DNA from: Salinispora vitiensis
GTDB lineage: Bacteria; Actinomycetota; Actinomycetes; Mycobacteriales; Micromonosporaceae
Assembly: GCF_000378825.1 (NCBI RefSeq)
Contig: NZ_KB900388.1
Span: forward strand, 4,657,901 to 4,721,900
Reading direction: 5' to 3'
Length of the DNA stretch: 64,000 nt
Part shown: positions 44,297 through 52,441 of the stretch, one piece after another
Position numbering within the stretch: position 1 is the first letter of the stretch
Layout of the letters: each line of letters begins with the position of its first letter
Position numbers and translations under genes: made by a program
The notes under the pieces: generated by a model
What the model saw: only the letters and a program-made list of their open reading frames with translations
Database searches by the model: none
Told to the model about the DNA's origin: nothing

Positions 44297-46012
44297 CTAC
44301 TTCTGGTGGTGGGTGGACCGGTTCCGGCGGGTGAGGAAGATGAAGCTGGCGCCGACGAGGAGGAGCAGGGTGGCGGTGCCGAGCAGGCTGGGCAGGCTGG
44401 CCCCGGTGATGGGTAGGTCGGGATCGGTCGGGTCCGTGACCGTGACGGTGACGGCCTCGGACTGACTGTTGGGGCAGACAACGGTGTCGCTTGTGTAGTC
44501 GGCGGTGAAGGTGTTGGTGCCGGCGGGGAGCCGGAGGGTGTGGGTGGCGGTGCTGGTGCTGTCCAGGGGCACGGTGGCGAGGTCGGTGTTGTTGTTGCGG
44601 AAGGTGACGCTGCCGGTCGCGGGTCCGGGGTCGCAGGTGACGGTGGCGGTGAGGGTGACGTCCTGATCCGTGGTCGGGTCCGGCGGCGAGACCTGCAGGC
44701 CCGTGGCGGAGGTCGCCTGGAGCGTGGGCAGGGCCAGGCTATGGCTGCTGCCGACGGCGGCGGTGGTCACGGTGGTACCGGTGGGCAGGTTGACCGGGAT
44801 CGGGGTGTTGCTGCTGCTGGCGATGCTGGGGCCTTCGGGGTCGGGCGGGTCGTCGGTCTCGGCGCCGAGCTGACCGTAGGAGTTGTCGCCCCAGGCGAGG
44901 GCGGTTTCGGCGTCGGTTATCGCCACGGTGTGGTTGCTGTTGTTGGCGGCGATGGCGGTGAGTGTGGTGTCGTTGGGCAGGACGACCGGGACCGGGGTGC
45001 CGCTGCTGACGTTGTTTCCGTTGCCCAGCTGCCCCTGGGAGTTGTTACCCCAGGCGGCGGCGGTGCCGTTGCCGAGCAGCGCCACACTGTGGCGGTTGCC
45101 GGCGGCGACGGCGGTGACCTCGGTGCCCGGTGCCAGGGCGACGTTGACCGGCGCTAGGGCGTCGTCTTTGCTCCCGTCGCCGAGCTGGCCCTGGGAGTTG
45201 TCCCCCCAGGCGAGGGCGGTGTTTTCGGAGGTCAACGCGAGGCTGTGGGCGGCGCCGCCGGCGATCGCGGTGAGCGTGGTGCCCGGCACCAGCGCGACGT
45301 TACTCGGTTTGCTGGTGCTGTTGGTGCTCTCGTCCCCGAGCTGGCCCTGGGCGTTGTCCCCCCAGGCGAAGGCGCTGCCAGTGGCGGTCAGCGACAGGCT
45401 GTGACTGTCGCCGGCGGCGATGGCGGTGGCCGTGGTGTTCGTGGGCAGGCCGACGGCGACGGGGGTGCTGGTGTTGTCGGTGCTCCCGTCACCGAGCTGG
45501 CCGGAGGAGTTGCCGCCCCAGGCGAAGACGGTGCCACTGGAGGTCAACGCCAAGCTGTGGGCGCCGCCGGCGGCGATGGCGGTGACTTCGGTTCCGGCGG
45601 GTAGGTCGACCGCGACGGGGGTGTTGCTGCTGGTCGTGGTGCCGTCGCCGAGCTGGCCGGAGGAGTTGTCGCCCCAGGCGAGCAGGGTGCCGGTGTTGGT
45701 CAACGCCAGGCTGTGGGCGCCGCCGCCGGCGATGGCGGTGACCAGGGTGCCTGCGGGGAGGCTGACCTCGCCCGGCACGGTGCTGTTCTCGTTGTTCCCG
45801 TTGCCCAGCTGCCCCGCCTTGTTGTCTCCCCAGGACAGGGCGGCGTCTGTCACGGCGGCGGTCGTCGGTGGCTTGTTCTGCGCGAACGCGGGTGACACGA
45901 CGAGCGCCTGCGTGACCGTCACGGCCAGCGCGAGGGAGAGCCAGCTGGCGGCGGTGCGCCTAGTCTGTTGCCCTCCAACGCCTCGGCTGAGCCGTTGACC
46001 GATTCCTTGCAT
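44297..46012 (-). CDS. RCC1-repeat, LPXTG-anchored surface protein (copy 3)
   Basis: The 571-residue paralog, on the opposite strand from copies 1 and 2, begins MQGIGQRLSRG, has a signal peptide, then seven RCC1 repeats (AWGDNxxGQLG), a shared Ig-like domain and the sortase signal LPITG with a hydrophobic helix and RRNRS tail. The last propeller repeat carries a Pro/Asp/Glu insertion (DDPPDPEGPS). GGAGG eight bases upstream supports the ATG at 46012. Its upstream region shares a 21-bp identical element with copy 1. The role is unknown; a cell-wall surface location is inferred. Confidence 0.88.
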   Translation of the reverse strand: MQGIGQRLSRGVGGQQTRRTAASWLSLALAVTVTQALVVSPAFAQNKPPTTAAVTDAALSWGDNKAGQLGNGNNENSTVPGEVSLPAGTLVTAIAGGGAHSLALTNTGTLLAWGDNSSGQLGDGTTTSSNTPVAVDLPAGTEVTAIAAGGAHSLALTSSGTVFAWGGNSSGQLGDGSTDNTSTPVAVGLPTNTTATAIAAGDSHSLSLTATGSAFAWGDNAQGQLGDESTNSTSKPSNVALVPGTTLTAIAGGAAHSLALTSENTALAWGDNSQGQLGDGSKDDALAPVNVALAPGTEVTAVAAGNRHSVALLGNGTAAAWGNNSQGQLGNGNNVSSGTPVPVVLPNDTTLTAIAANNSNHTVAITDAETALAWGDNSYGQLGAETDDPPDPEGPSIASSSNTPIPVNLPTGTTVTTAAVGSSHSLALPTLQATSATGLQVSPPDPTTDQDVTLTATVTCDPGPATGSVTFRNNNTDLATVPLDSTSTATHTLRLPAGTNTFTADYTSDTVVCPNSQSEAVTVTVTDPTDPDLPITGASLPSLLGTATLLLLVGASFIFLTRRNRSTHHQK

Positions 46013-46040
46013 CGTGCATACCTCCGAGCCGACAAATGAC

Positions 46041-46118
46041 CGCTAATAGGGCAGCAGCCACCTTTAGCCACCTATAACCCTGCGCGGGGAGAAATGTCTC
46101 TACCGCCAGGATCAACGC
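46041..46118 (-). promoter_or_regulatory. Conserved upstream element of RCC1 gene 3
   Basis: The 21 bases at 46098-46118 are identical, on the minus strand, to 17271-17291 upstream of copy 1. Closer to the gene, an imperfect inverted repeat GCTAATAGG (46042-46050) / CCTTTAGC (46061-46068) resembles that upstream of copy 2. This points to one shared regulator for all three copies. Confidence 0.6.
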
Positions 46119-46236
46119 ACGCCGGGCGTTAAGGGTGTCGGTCCGGGCAAAAGGACGATTGACTCGGCTTCCGCGACGTGGGTCAGTGCCGGCAGCGGCG
46201 GCGCTCAGGAAGGGCTGCGCTTCGCGGCGGCGGCGC

Positions 46237-47088
46237 TCAGAAGAGCGTCAGCGGCTGCACCGGAGCCGGCCGGGGCAGCGGCTCGAGCGCCGGGACGCGG
46301 AGGCGTACCTCGTCGTGGAAACGGCGGGCGAGCACCGGGGCGTCGGCGTTATCTGGAGTGTGGACGAAGAAAGTGGGCGAGCGGCCCTCGTGGAGCCAGC
46401 CGGCGACGGTGTCGACCCAGCGCCGCCAACCCGCACCGGTCTGGTCGGGGTCGTCCCGGCCGAGGTAACGGACAACCGGCCGGTCGGTCAGCGCCGCCGA
46501 GCGGAGCGGCAGCCGTGGCTTCTTCGTCCAGGCATCCCGCTCCGCGTCGCTGGTCGGGGGGTGGGCGAAGAACGTGGTGGTGTCGAAGGGAATCCACTCG
46601 GTGCCGGTGGCGGCCAGGGTCCGGACCAACAGCTGGGTCGCGCCGGAGTCGACGAAGAACGCGGGGTGGCGCACCTCGACCGCGTACCGGTAGGTCGGGG
46701 GAAGGCGCCGTAGGAATCGGGCGAGGGTGGCCACATCGCCGGGAGCGAAGGAACCGGGCAGCTGGATCCAGAGAGCCTGGGCCCGAGGGCCCAGGGGCTC
46801 GATCGCGTCGAGGAAGGCACGCAGCGGTTCGTCCACCGCACCGAGGCGTCGCTCGTGCGTGACAACCCGGGGCAGCTTGAGCACAAAGCCGAAACTCGGG
46901 TCGGTCTGCTGCGCCCAGCCGGACACCGTCTCCCGGGCGGGGGTCGCGTAGAAGGTGGTGTTCCCCTCCACCGCGTTGCACCACCCGGCGTAGTGCCGCA
47001 GGCGTTCGGGCGCCGGTAGCGGGTGCGCCACCAGGCGCCCTTGCCACGCCTTGTGCGTCCACATCGCGCATCCCACCTGGAGCCGCAC
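46237..47088 (-). CDS. DUF72 protein
   Basis: The roughly 283-residue protein matches the DUF72 (YecE-like) TIM-barrel family, with an early VGCAMWTHKAW, then NAVEGNTTFYATP, FVLKLPRVVTHERRL, ALWIQLPGSFAP and YAVEVRHPAFF. The conserved acidic and aromatic residues suggest an enzyme, but no reaction is established for the family. GTG 47088, five to six bases after AAGGGA, is preferred over the GTG at 47112. It lies downstream of the unknown gene at 47131 with a short gap. Confidence 0.85.
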   Translation of the reverse strand: MRLQVGCAMWTHKAWQGRLVAHPLPAPERLRHYAGWCNAVEGNTTFYATPARETVSGWAQQTDPSFGFVLKLPRVVTHERRLGAVDEPLRAFLDAIEPLGPRAQALWIQLPGSFAPGDVATLARFLRRLPPTYRYAVEVRHPAFFVDSGATQLLVRTLAATGTEWIPFDTTTFFAHPPTSDAERDAWTKKPRLPLRSAALTDRPVVRYLGRDDPDQTGAGWRRWVDTVAGWLHEGRSPTFFVHTPDNADAPVLARRFHDEVRLRVPALEPLPRPAPVQPLTLF

Positions 47089-47130
47089 GCGGTATCCCTT
47101 CGCCGGTCCCACCCGCCGGAAGCGAGCAGG

Positions 47131-47649
47131 TCAGTCCGGAGTGGGGAAGCCGTACCGGGCGGCGTGCTCCGGATCGGCCGGGTCGATCTGGCGTACGCCG
47201 GAGTCGGCGAGACGCTTGTTGACCTCGTCCAGCCGCTCCCGCACCAGCCGGGCCTCCTCCTCGGTGACCCGGCCCCGGTGCGGCCGGCCCGCGTGCTCGA
47301 TGGTGCCGTAGTCGACCTTCTCGGCGGCGCGGCGGCTCTTCGGCGGACGAACCCGCTCGGCGGTCCGCAGCAGCTGCGCCATCGGGGTGTCGGTGGCCAT
47401 CGCGTCGAACTCACTGGCGGTCAGCACCACCCGGCGCGGCTCGCCCCCACCGTGGCTGTCGTGGATCTCCACGATCGCGACGTCCAGGGCCGCGTCGTCG
47501 ATGTTCTCCACCTCGGCCGGGGTGGCGTCCAACTGTACGGGCCCGGCAACCAGGTCCGGGTGCTCCAGGACGACCACCCGGGTGGCCTCGTCGTCGGGCT
47601 GGAGCACCCGGCCGCTGAAGTCGGAGACGCGGATCGTCTTCTTGCCCAT
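47131..47649 (-). CDS. Unknown soluble protein
   Basis: This 172-residue acidic protein starts MGKKTIRVSDFSGRVL and shows a beta-rich N-terminal half, then a helical, basic region (RPPKSRRAAEKVDYGTIEHAGRPHRGRVTEEEARLVRERLDEVNKRL) and a conserved-looking end (DPADPEHAARYGF). I do not recognise the family. AGGAGAAG eight bases upstream supports the ATG. It may share an operon with the DUF72 gene 42 bases downstream. Confidence 0.65.
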   Translation of the reverse strand: MGKKTIRVSDFSGRVLQPDDEATRVVVLEHPDLVAGPVQLDATPAEVENIDDAALDVAIVEIHDSHGGGEPRRVVLTASEFDAMATDTPMAQLLRTAERVRPPKSRRAAEKVDYGTIEHAGRPHRGRVTEEEARLVRERLDEVNKRLADSGVRQIDPADPEHAARYGFPTPD

Positions 47650-48023
47650 GCGCGGAACTTCTCCTGTCGTAGCCCGGTCTGGAGGACCAGCAGACGTTAC
47701 CCGACAGGTGTGCGAATGTCGGCGCCGGCTCGCCGGTCGCTGCGGTGGTGGCGTTGATCCCCGGGTGCCGCCCCGGGGCCCGACGGAGGTCAGTGGGTGT
47801 TGGGGCGGCGGGTGGGACGGTGGTTCAGCTCAACCCAGGTGAGCAGCGGCGAGGCGCGGATGCCGCGGTGTGGTGGCTGGGCCGGAAAGCGCTCCCCGGC
47901 AACCCAGGCGGTTGGCCAGAGTGCGCTGGAGTCGTGGCGGCGGTGCTGCGGCGGGTTCGACATGACCCCACCATCCCAGAGAATGGTGTACGTCTATTAA
48001 ATATAGCGGTAACAGTCGATGGG
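47650..48023. other. Intergenic region, no gene seen
   Basis: These 374 bases lie between the histidine kinase stop and the unknown gene at 47131. An AT-rich patch (around 47992-48010) is unusual for the window. Open frames here lack codon bias. It should include the promoter for the minus-strand gene at 47649. Confidence 0.4.
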
Positions 48024-49055
48024 CTAGGCGGCTCCCGGAAGAGGTAGCCGGACCTCGAACCGACACCCACCGGTGGTGTTGCGAACCTGCACCCGGCCGC
48101 CGTGCGCCTCCACCAGCCCTCGTACGATCGCCAGTCCCAGCCCTCCGGAGCTGGCCAGTTCCCCGGTGCTGGGGCAGGGGGTGCGGGCTCGCTCCCCGCG
48201 GAAGGCGACCTCGAAGACGCGGGGTAGATCCGCCTCGGGGATGCCGCCGCAGGTGTCCGCGACCGCCAACCAGGCGCAGTCGGTCTCCGCCCCGGCCTCG
48301 ACCCGGACGGTCCCCTCCGACGGGGTGTAGCGGACGGCGTTGAGTAGGAGGTTCCCCACCACCCGGGCCAGCTCGGGCTCACTGGCCAGTACGGTGGGCC
48401 AGCCCGAGTCGGGTGCCAGCAGCCGGACCCGGCAGGCCGCGGCCAGCGGTGCGGTGCTGGCCACGGCGTCCGACACGACATCGCCCAGGGGCACCGCCGA
48501 CAGGGTCAGGCGCAGGGCGCCGGCGTTGATTCGGGAGAGCTCGAAGAGGTCGTCGACCAGCCGGGTCATCCGATCGGTCTCCACCCGGATCCGGCGGTGG
48601 TACTCGCTCACCGTCGCGGGATCGTCGACCACCCGGTCCTCCAGCGCCTCAGCCATCGCGCGCAGCCCGGCCAGTGGGGTTCGCAGATCGTGCGACACCC
48701 AGGCGACGAGGTCCCGCCGACCCTGTTCGATCTGGCGTTCCCGTTGCCGGGCCTGGTCGGCCCAGACCGCGGCGGCGGCCAGGCGGCGCCCGAAGAGCCA
48801 GCCGACCGTGAGAACCACCAGGGCCGCCGCCGCCACCGTGATCAGCACCACGTTCCGGTCGTGCGGGGAGAGGAACATCTGGTCGGCGACCATCGCCACC
48901 GCGGCGACCATCGCGGTCACCGCGACGACCAGCAGGGTGACGATGTGTACCGTCACCGAGCGTCCGCGCAGCAGGCGCAGGGCGAGGGCGCCGAACGCGC
49001 CGACACAGAGCGCCGGACCGAGCGCGAACGCGAAGATCAGCGCCAGTTCACCCAT
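48024..49055 (-). CDS. Sensor histidine kinase
   Basis: The 343-residue protein has about three hydrophobic segments (5-28, 35-58 and 69-90), so it is membrane-embedded with little extracellular sensor. HisKA then gives the H-box VSHDLRTPLAGL (H122). The ATPase domain has the N-box LLLNAVRYTP and G-boxes GGLGLAIVRGL. It should phosphorylate the response regulator encoded just upstream, whose stop overlaps this start by eight bases. The signal is unknown; a short or absent periplasmic loop suggests a membrane-derived cue. Confidence 0.92.
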   Translation of the reverse strand: MGELALIFAFALGPALCVGAFGALALRLLRGRSVTVHIVTLLVVAVTAMVAAVAMVADQMFLSPHDRNVVLITVAAAALVVLTVGWLFGRRLAAAAVWADQARQRERQIEQGRRDLVAWVSHDLRTPLAGLRAMAEALEDRVVDDPATVSEYHRRIRVETDRMTRLVDDLFELSRINAGALRLTLSAVPLGDVVSDAVASTAPLAAACRVRLLAPDSGWPTVLASEPELARVVGNLLLNAVRYTPSEGTVRVEAGAETDCAWLAVADTCGGIPEADLPRVFEVAFRGERARTPCPSTGELASSGGLGLAIVRGLVEAHGGRVQVRNTTGGCRFEVRLPLPGAA

Positions 49056-49740
49056 CGGTCGGCTCGTATCGGTAGCCGATGCCCCAGACCGTCACGATCC
49101 GGCGTGGGTTCGCGGGATCGGCCTCCACCTTCTCCCGTAGCCGGCGAACATGGACGGTCACCGTTGACTGGTCACCGAAGTTCCAGCCCCACACCCGCTC
49201 CAGCAGCTCGGCCCGGCCCAACGCCCGGTCGGGGTGTCGCATCAGGTACGCCAGCAGGTCGAACTCGCGTACGGTGAGGGTCAGTTCGTGGCCGTGCAGC
49301 CGGGCCACCCGGGGGCCGGTCTCGACCACGAGCGCGCCGTCGCGGAGCACGGTGGCCGGTGCTGTCCGCGGCTCACCGCTGCGCCGCAGCACCGATCCGA
49401 CCCGCAGCACCAACTCCCGGGGCGAGAACGGCTTGCTGAGGTAGTCATCGGCACCAAGCTGCAGGCCGAGGACGCGGTCCGCCTCGTCACCGCGCGCGGT
49501 GAGCATGATGATGGGCACCCCGCCCGGCTTGGCGCGTAACCGCCGGCACACCTCCAGGCCGTCGAGCCCGGGCAGCATCAGATCCAGCACGACCAGGTCC
49601 GGTGGTTCGGCGGCGACCGCGGCGAGCACCGAATCGCCGTCGCCGACATGCCGCACCTGGTAGCCGGCGTGCACCAGGTAGCGACAGACCACGTCACTGA
49701 CTGTTCGGTCGTCGTCAACGACCAGTACCCGTTGCGTCAC
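49048..49740 (-). CDS. OmpR-family response regulator
   Basis: The 230-residue protein has the receiver motif VLVVDDDRTVSD, the phosphoacceptor Asp in LVVLDLMLPG (D53) and the conserved K of SKPFSPREL. A winged-helix DNA-binding domain follows, LTLTVREFDLLAYLMRHPDRALGRAELLERVWG. It acts with the overlapping histidine kinase as a two-component pair. GTG 49740 with GGAGG four bases upstream is the start; the open frame extends further but without receiver sequence. Confidence 0.93.
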   Translation of the reverse strand: MTQRVLVVDDDRTVSDVVCRYLVHAGYQVRHVGDGDSVLAAVAAEPPDLVVLDLMLPGLDGLEVCRRLRAKPGGVPIIMLTARGDEADRVLGLQLGADDYLSKPFSPRELVLRVGSVLRRSGEPRTAPATVLRDGALVVETGPRVARLHGHELTLTVREFDLLAYLMRHPDRALGRAELLERVWGWNFGDQSTVTVHVRRLREKVEADPANPRRIVTVWGIGYRYEPTDG

Positions 49741-49887
49741 CGGGCCTCCCTCGTCGTTGCCCAGCGTAGCCGCGGTGATCAGCTTAAGATCTTGCGAGCC
49801 GGTTACGGTCGTCGACAGTGACGGTGGTCCGCGACTCGAGGGGGACCGGGTAGGCGGAGCGCGACGAGTAGACCTTGAAGGAGTGCG

Positions 49888-50550
49888 ATGGGCAGCCGGC
49901 GGCTTCACCTGCACCTGGCCACCTGGCTGGGGCAGTGGCCGGCTGGCCCGGGGCAGCACGTGGTCGCCGCGCGGCGCCGGGCCGAACCCGCCTGGGACGG
50001 TCGGCTCCGGCCGGCGATCGCCGTCTCCGCTGGGGAGCACCAGGTGCTCTCCGTAGCGCCGGAACGGGTCGCAGCCGTCCGGGAACTGGCCCGGGGCTCG
50101 TCCCGGCGGCTCCTCGCCGACCTGCCGGCAGCTGTCGGTCACCCCGACTGGGTGGTGCACGACGATGTGTTTCGGTGGACCGAGGATCCCGCACCGCTGC
50201 CGGAGGTCGGTGAGTGGATCCCGCCGACCTCGCCCGGCCTACCGTCCTGGCTCCGACTGTTCGATCGGCCGGTGCTGGTGGTGCGCGACGACCGCGGCGA
50301 GTACCAGGCCGGGGTCGGCGTCAAGCGGCATGACGCGTACGGCCGGGAGCTGGCGGTGGGCACCGTCCCGGCAGCCCGGGGGCAAGGGCTGGCCCGTCAG
50401 CTGGTCGCCCAGGCGGCCCGCCGGGTCCTCGCCGAGGGGGCGGTGCCGACGTACCTGCACAGTCGGCGGAACCGGGCGTCGGCCCGGGTGGCTGAGGCGG
50501 CCGGGTTCCCCGACCGGGGCTGGCGGTCGTTCGGGGTCTACCCGGGCTGA
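49888..50550 (+). CDS. GNAT-family N-acetyltransferase
   Basis: The 220-residue protein has the acetyl-CoA-binding signature in its C-terminal half, VGTVPAARGQGLARQLVAQAARRVLAEGA (V/I-x-x-x-x-RGxGxA/G), and the downstream YLHSRRNRASARVAEAAGF. This is the C-terminal GNAT fold; the first 120 residues are less conserved. The acyl acceptor is unknown. AAGGAG six bases upstream supports ATG 49888. It is divergent from the two-component genes. Confidence 0.85.
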   Translation: MGSRRLHLHLATWLGQWPAGPGQHVVAARRRAEPAWDGRLRPAIAVSAGEHQVLSVAPERVAAVRELARGSSRRLLADLPAAVGHPDWVVHDDVFRWTEDPAPLPEVGEWIPPTSPGLPSWLRLFDRPVLVVRDDRGEYQAGVGVKRHDAYGRELAVGTVPAARGQGLARQLVAQAARRVLAEGAVPTYLHSRRNRASARVAEAAGFPDRGWRSFGVYPG

Positions 50551-50607
50551 ATTGGAGCGCGACCCGCATCGGGGCAGAGGTGCAGCGGCGGCCGGCGCGT
50601 GCCGCCG

Positions 50608-50649
50608 GAAGTGGGTAGGGCGAAGTGGGTCGGGCGAAGTGGGTAGGGC
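50608..50649 (+). repeat. Three tandem 14-bp repeats
   Basis: GAAGTGGGTAGGGC, GAAGTGGGTCGGGC and GAAGTGGGTAGGGC follow one another (50608, 50622 and 50636) in noncoding DNA downstream of the acetyltransferase gene. Confidence 0.8.
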
Positions 50650-50686
50650 GCGGACCGGAGCTCCCGGGCCGGAACCCCGGTCCGCG
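50649..50686. terminator. Terminator-like hairpin downstream of the acetyltransferase and GH3 genes
   Basis: CGCGGACCGG pairs with CCGGTCCGCG (10 bp) across an 18-base loop; a run TCCTTCCCCC follows. It sits between the convergent ends of the acetyltransferase gene (50550) and the GH3 gene (50865). The rest of 50551-50864 has no gene. Confidence 0.6.
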
Positions 50687-50864
50687 TCCTTCCCCCAGGC
50701 CCCCGCTGGCCGCCCGGGGGCGGATCGCTGGATGCAGTTGTGACGCTACGTATTTAGTGGCGGGTGGGCAAGGGGTGATCGGAGGTGTTGGTGTGTCGAA
50801 AACTGGACTCTGAACTGCAGTAAGAAGCTGTACGGCCGACTGGCGTGGACGGTGACGGAGCGTA

Positions 50865-52325
50865 CTAGGCGCGTCCGGCGGTCAGCCCGAGGAGTTCGGC
50901 GGCGGCGCGGCCGTTGGCGTGGCTGGCACCGTACGTGGTGACGAAGGCGTCGACTCCTGGCGGCCGCCACGACCCGGGCCAGCCCATCTCGACCACCGCC
51001 ACCGGGTGCTGGGCGGCGAGCGCGGTCACCAGGTCGGCGGCGCCGGGGAGCAGGTGTAGCCGCCGGCCGACCAGGACGATCGTCCGCGTGCCGGCGATCC
51101 GGCGCAGGGTCGCCGGGTCCGTGGCGGTGGCGACGACCCGCAGCTGCTCGACGCCGCTGAGGTGTGGGCCGAGTCCCCACGGCACCCGTGCCTCGGCGAC
51201 TGTCGAGCTGGCCTGCAGCTGCACCACCAGGGGGCGGCCGAGCCCGGCCAGGGTGCCCTCCACCCGGACGGCCCGGCGGGCGGCGGCGTACCCGAGCTGG
51301 GTGGGCAGGGGGCTGGCGGCGTCGGTGGTCCGGGTCCAGGCGGCGAGTTCGGCGGTACGGCCGGCCGCCTCCTCGACCCGGGCCCGCTTCAGCCGGCCGT
51401 CGGTGAGCGCCGTCCCGATCTCGCCGGCCACCTGTTCGACCCGGCCGGCGTCGACCCGCGCGCCGAGGCAGAGTAGGTCCGCCCCGGCGGCGAGCGCCGC
51501 GACCGCGGCCGGGCCCACCCCGCCCGCGGCCAACACGGCGCCCCTCATCTCGAGGGCATCGGTGACGACCGCCCCGGTGAAGCCGTACTGGTGGCGTAGT
51601 AGGTCAACCAGGGCCGCCCGGCTGAAGGTCGCCGGGCCAGCCCCGGTCAGGGCCGGGATCCGGATGTGCGCGGTCATCACCGCCCGGGTGCCGGCGTCGA
51701 CGACGGCCGCGAACGGCGGTAGGTCCCGCTGGCGGAGGAGCGCCAGCGGGACGTCGACCGTGGGCAGTTCGTGGTGGGAGTCGGTGACCGAGGCGCCGTG
51801 GCCGGGGAAGTGCTTGGCGCAGGCGGCGACGCCGCCGTCTTGCAGGCCGGCCACCGCGGCGGCGGCGTGTGCGGCCACCCGATCCGGGTCGCGACCGAAG
51901 GAACGGGTGCCGATCACCGGGTTCTCGTCGGCGCTGTTGACATCGACGACCGGGGCGAGGTTGACGGTGATGCCGAGGGCGGCTAACTCCGCCCCGATGG
52001 CCTCGTGGACCTGTCGGGTCAGCGCCACGTCGCCGATCGCGCCGAGCGCGGCGTTGCCGGGGTACGGGCTTCCGGTCGCGTGCGCGAGGCGGGTGATGTC
52101 GCCACCCTCCTCGTCGATCGCGATCAGAACGTCGGAGCGGGCGGTACGCAACGCGGCGGTGCTCGCCGCCACCTGTTCGGGGTCGTGCACGTTGGTGCCG
52201 AAGAGCGTGTGTCCGGCGAGTCCGTCGCCGACCAGGTCAACGGCCCACTGTGGTGGGACCGGCCCCGGGTACGCGGCGAGCAGCGTGCCCAGCGCGAGGC
52301 GGCGAATTCCTGGATCCGGCCTCAT
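50865..52325 (-). CDS. GH3 beta-N-acetylglucosaminidase (NagZ-like)
   Basis: The 486-residue protein matches NagZ-type GH3: CAKHFPGHGASVTDSHHELPTVD (the Asp-His pair that assists general acid catalysis) and VVTDALEM with the nucleophile Asp. GH3 enzymes of this kind remove terminal beta-GlcNAc from muropeptides or chito-oligosaccharides. No signal peptide is seen, so it works in the cytoplasm. It is divergent from the ROK regulator gene (starts 117 bases apart), which probably controls it. It could handle GlcNAc from the glycan locus; this is inference. Confidence 0.9.
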   Translation of the reverse strand: MRPDPGIRRLALGTLLAAYPGPVPPQWAVDLVGDGLAGHTLFGTNVHDPEQVAASTAALRTARSDVLIAIDEEGGDITRLAHATGSPYPGNAALGAIGDVALTRQVHEAIGAELAALGITVNLAPVVDVNSADENPVIGTRSFGRDPDRVAAHAAAAVAGLQDGGVAACAKHFPGHGASVTDSHHELPTVDVPLALLRQRDLPPFAAVVDAGTRAVMTAHIRIPALTGAGPATFSRAALVDLLRHQYGFTGAVVTDALEMRGAVLAAGGVGPAAVAALAAGADLLCLGARVDAGRVEQVAGEIGTALTDGRLKRARVEEAAGRTAELAAWTRTTDAASPLPTQLGYAAARRAVRVEGTLAGLGRPLVVQLQASSTVAEARVPWGLGPHLSGVEQLRVVATATDPATLRRIAGTRTIVLVGRRLHLLPGAADLVTALAAQHPVAVVEMGWPGSWRPPGVDAFVTTYGASHANGRAAAELLGLTAGRA

Positions 52326-52441
52326 CTGCTCCCCTGTCTCTGTCGGTACGGCCAGTTACCCGCTCGATCGGTGGTCGTTACGCTACGCTCACCTCTTTCA
52401 TCGTTGCGTGTGGCTGGTTTCATGAATCCTCGAGGACTGGC

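Noticed and set aside
47745-48047. Plus-strand 100-codon frame after the unknown gene at 47131
   Set aside because: No motif, weak codon bias, and its end overlaps the histidine kinase gene on the other strand.
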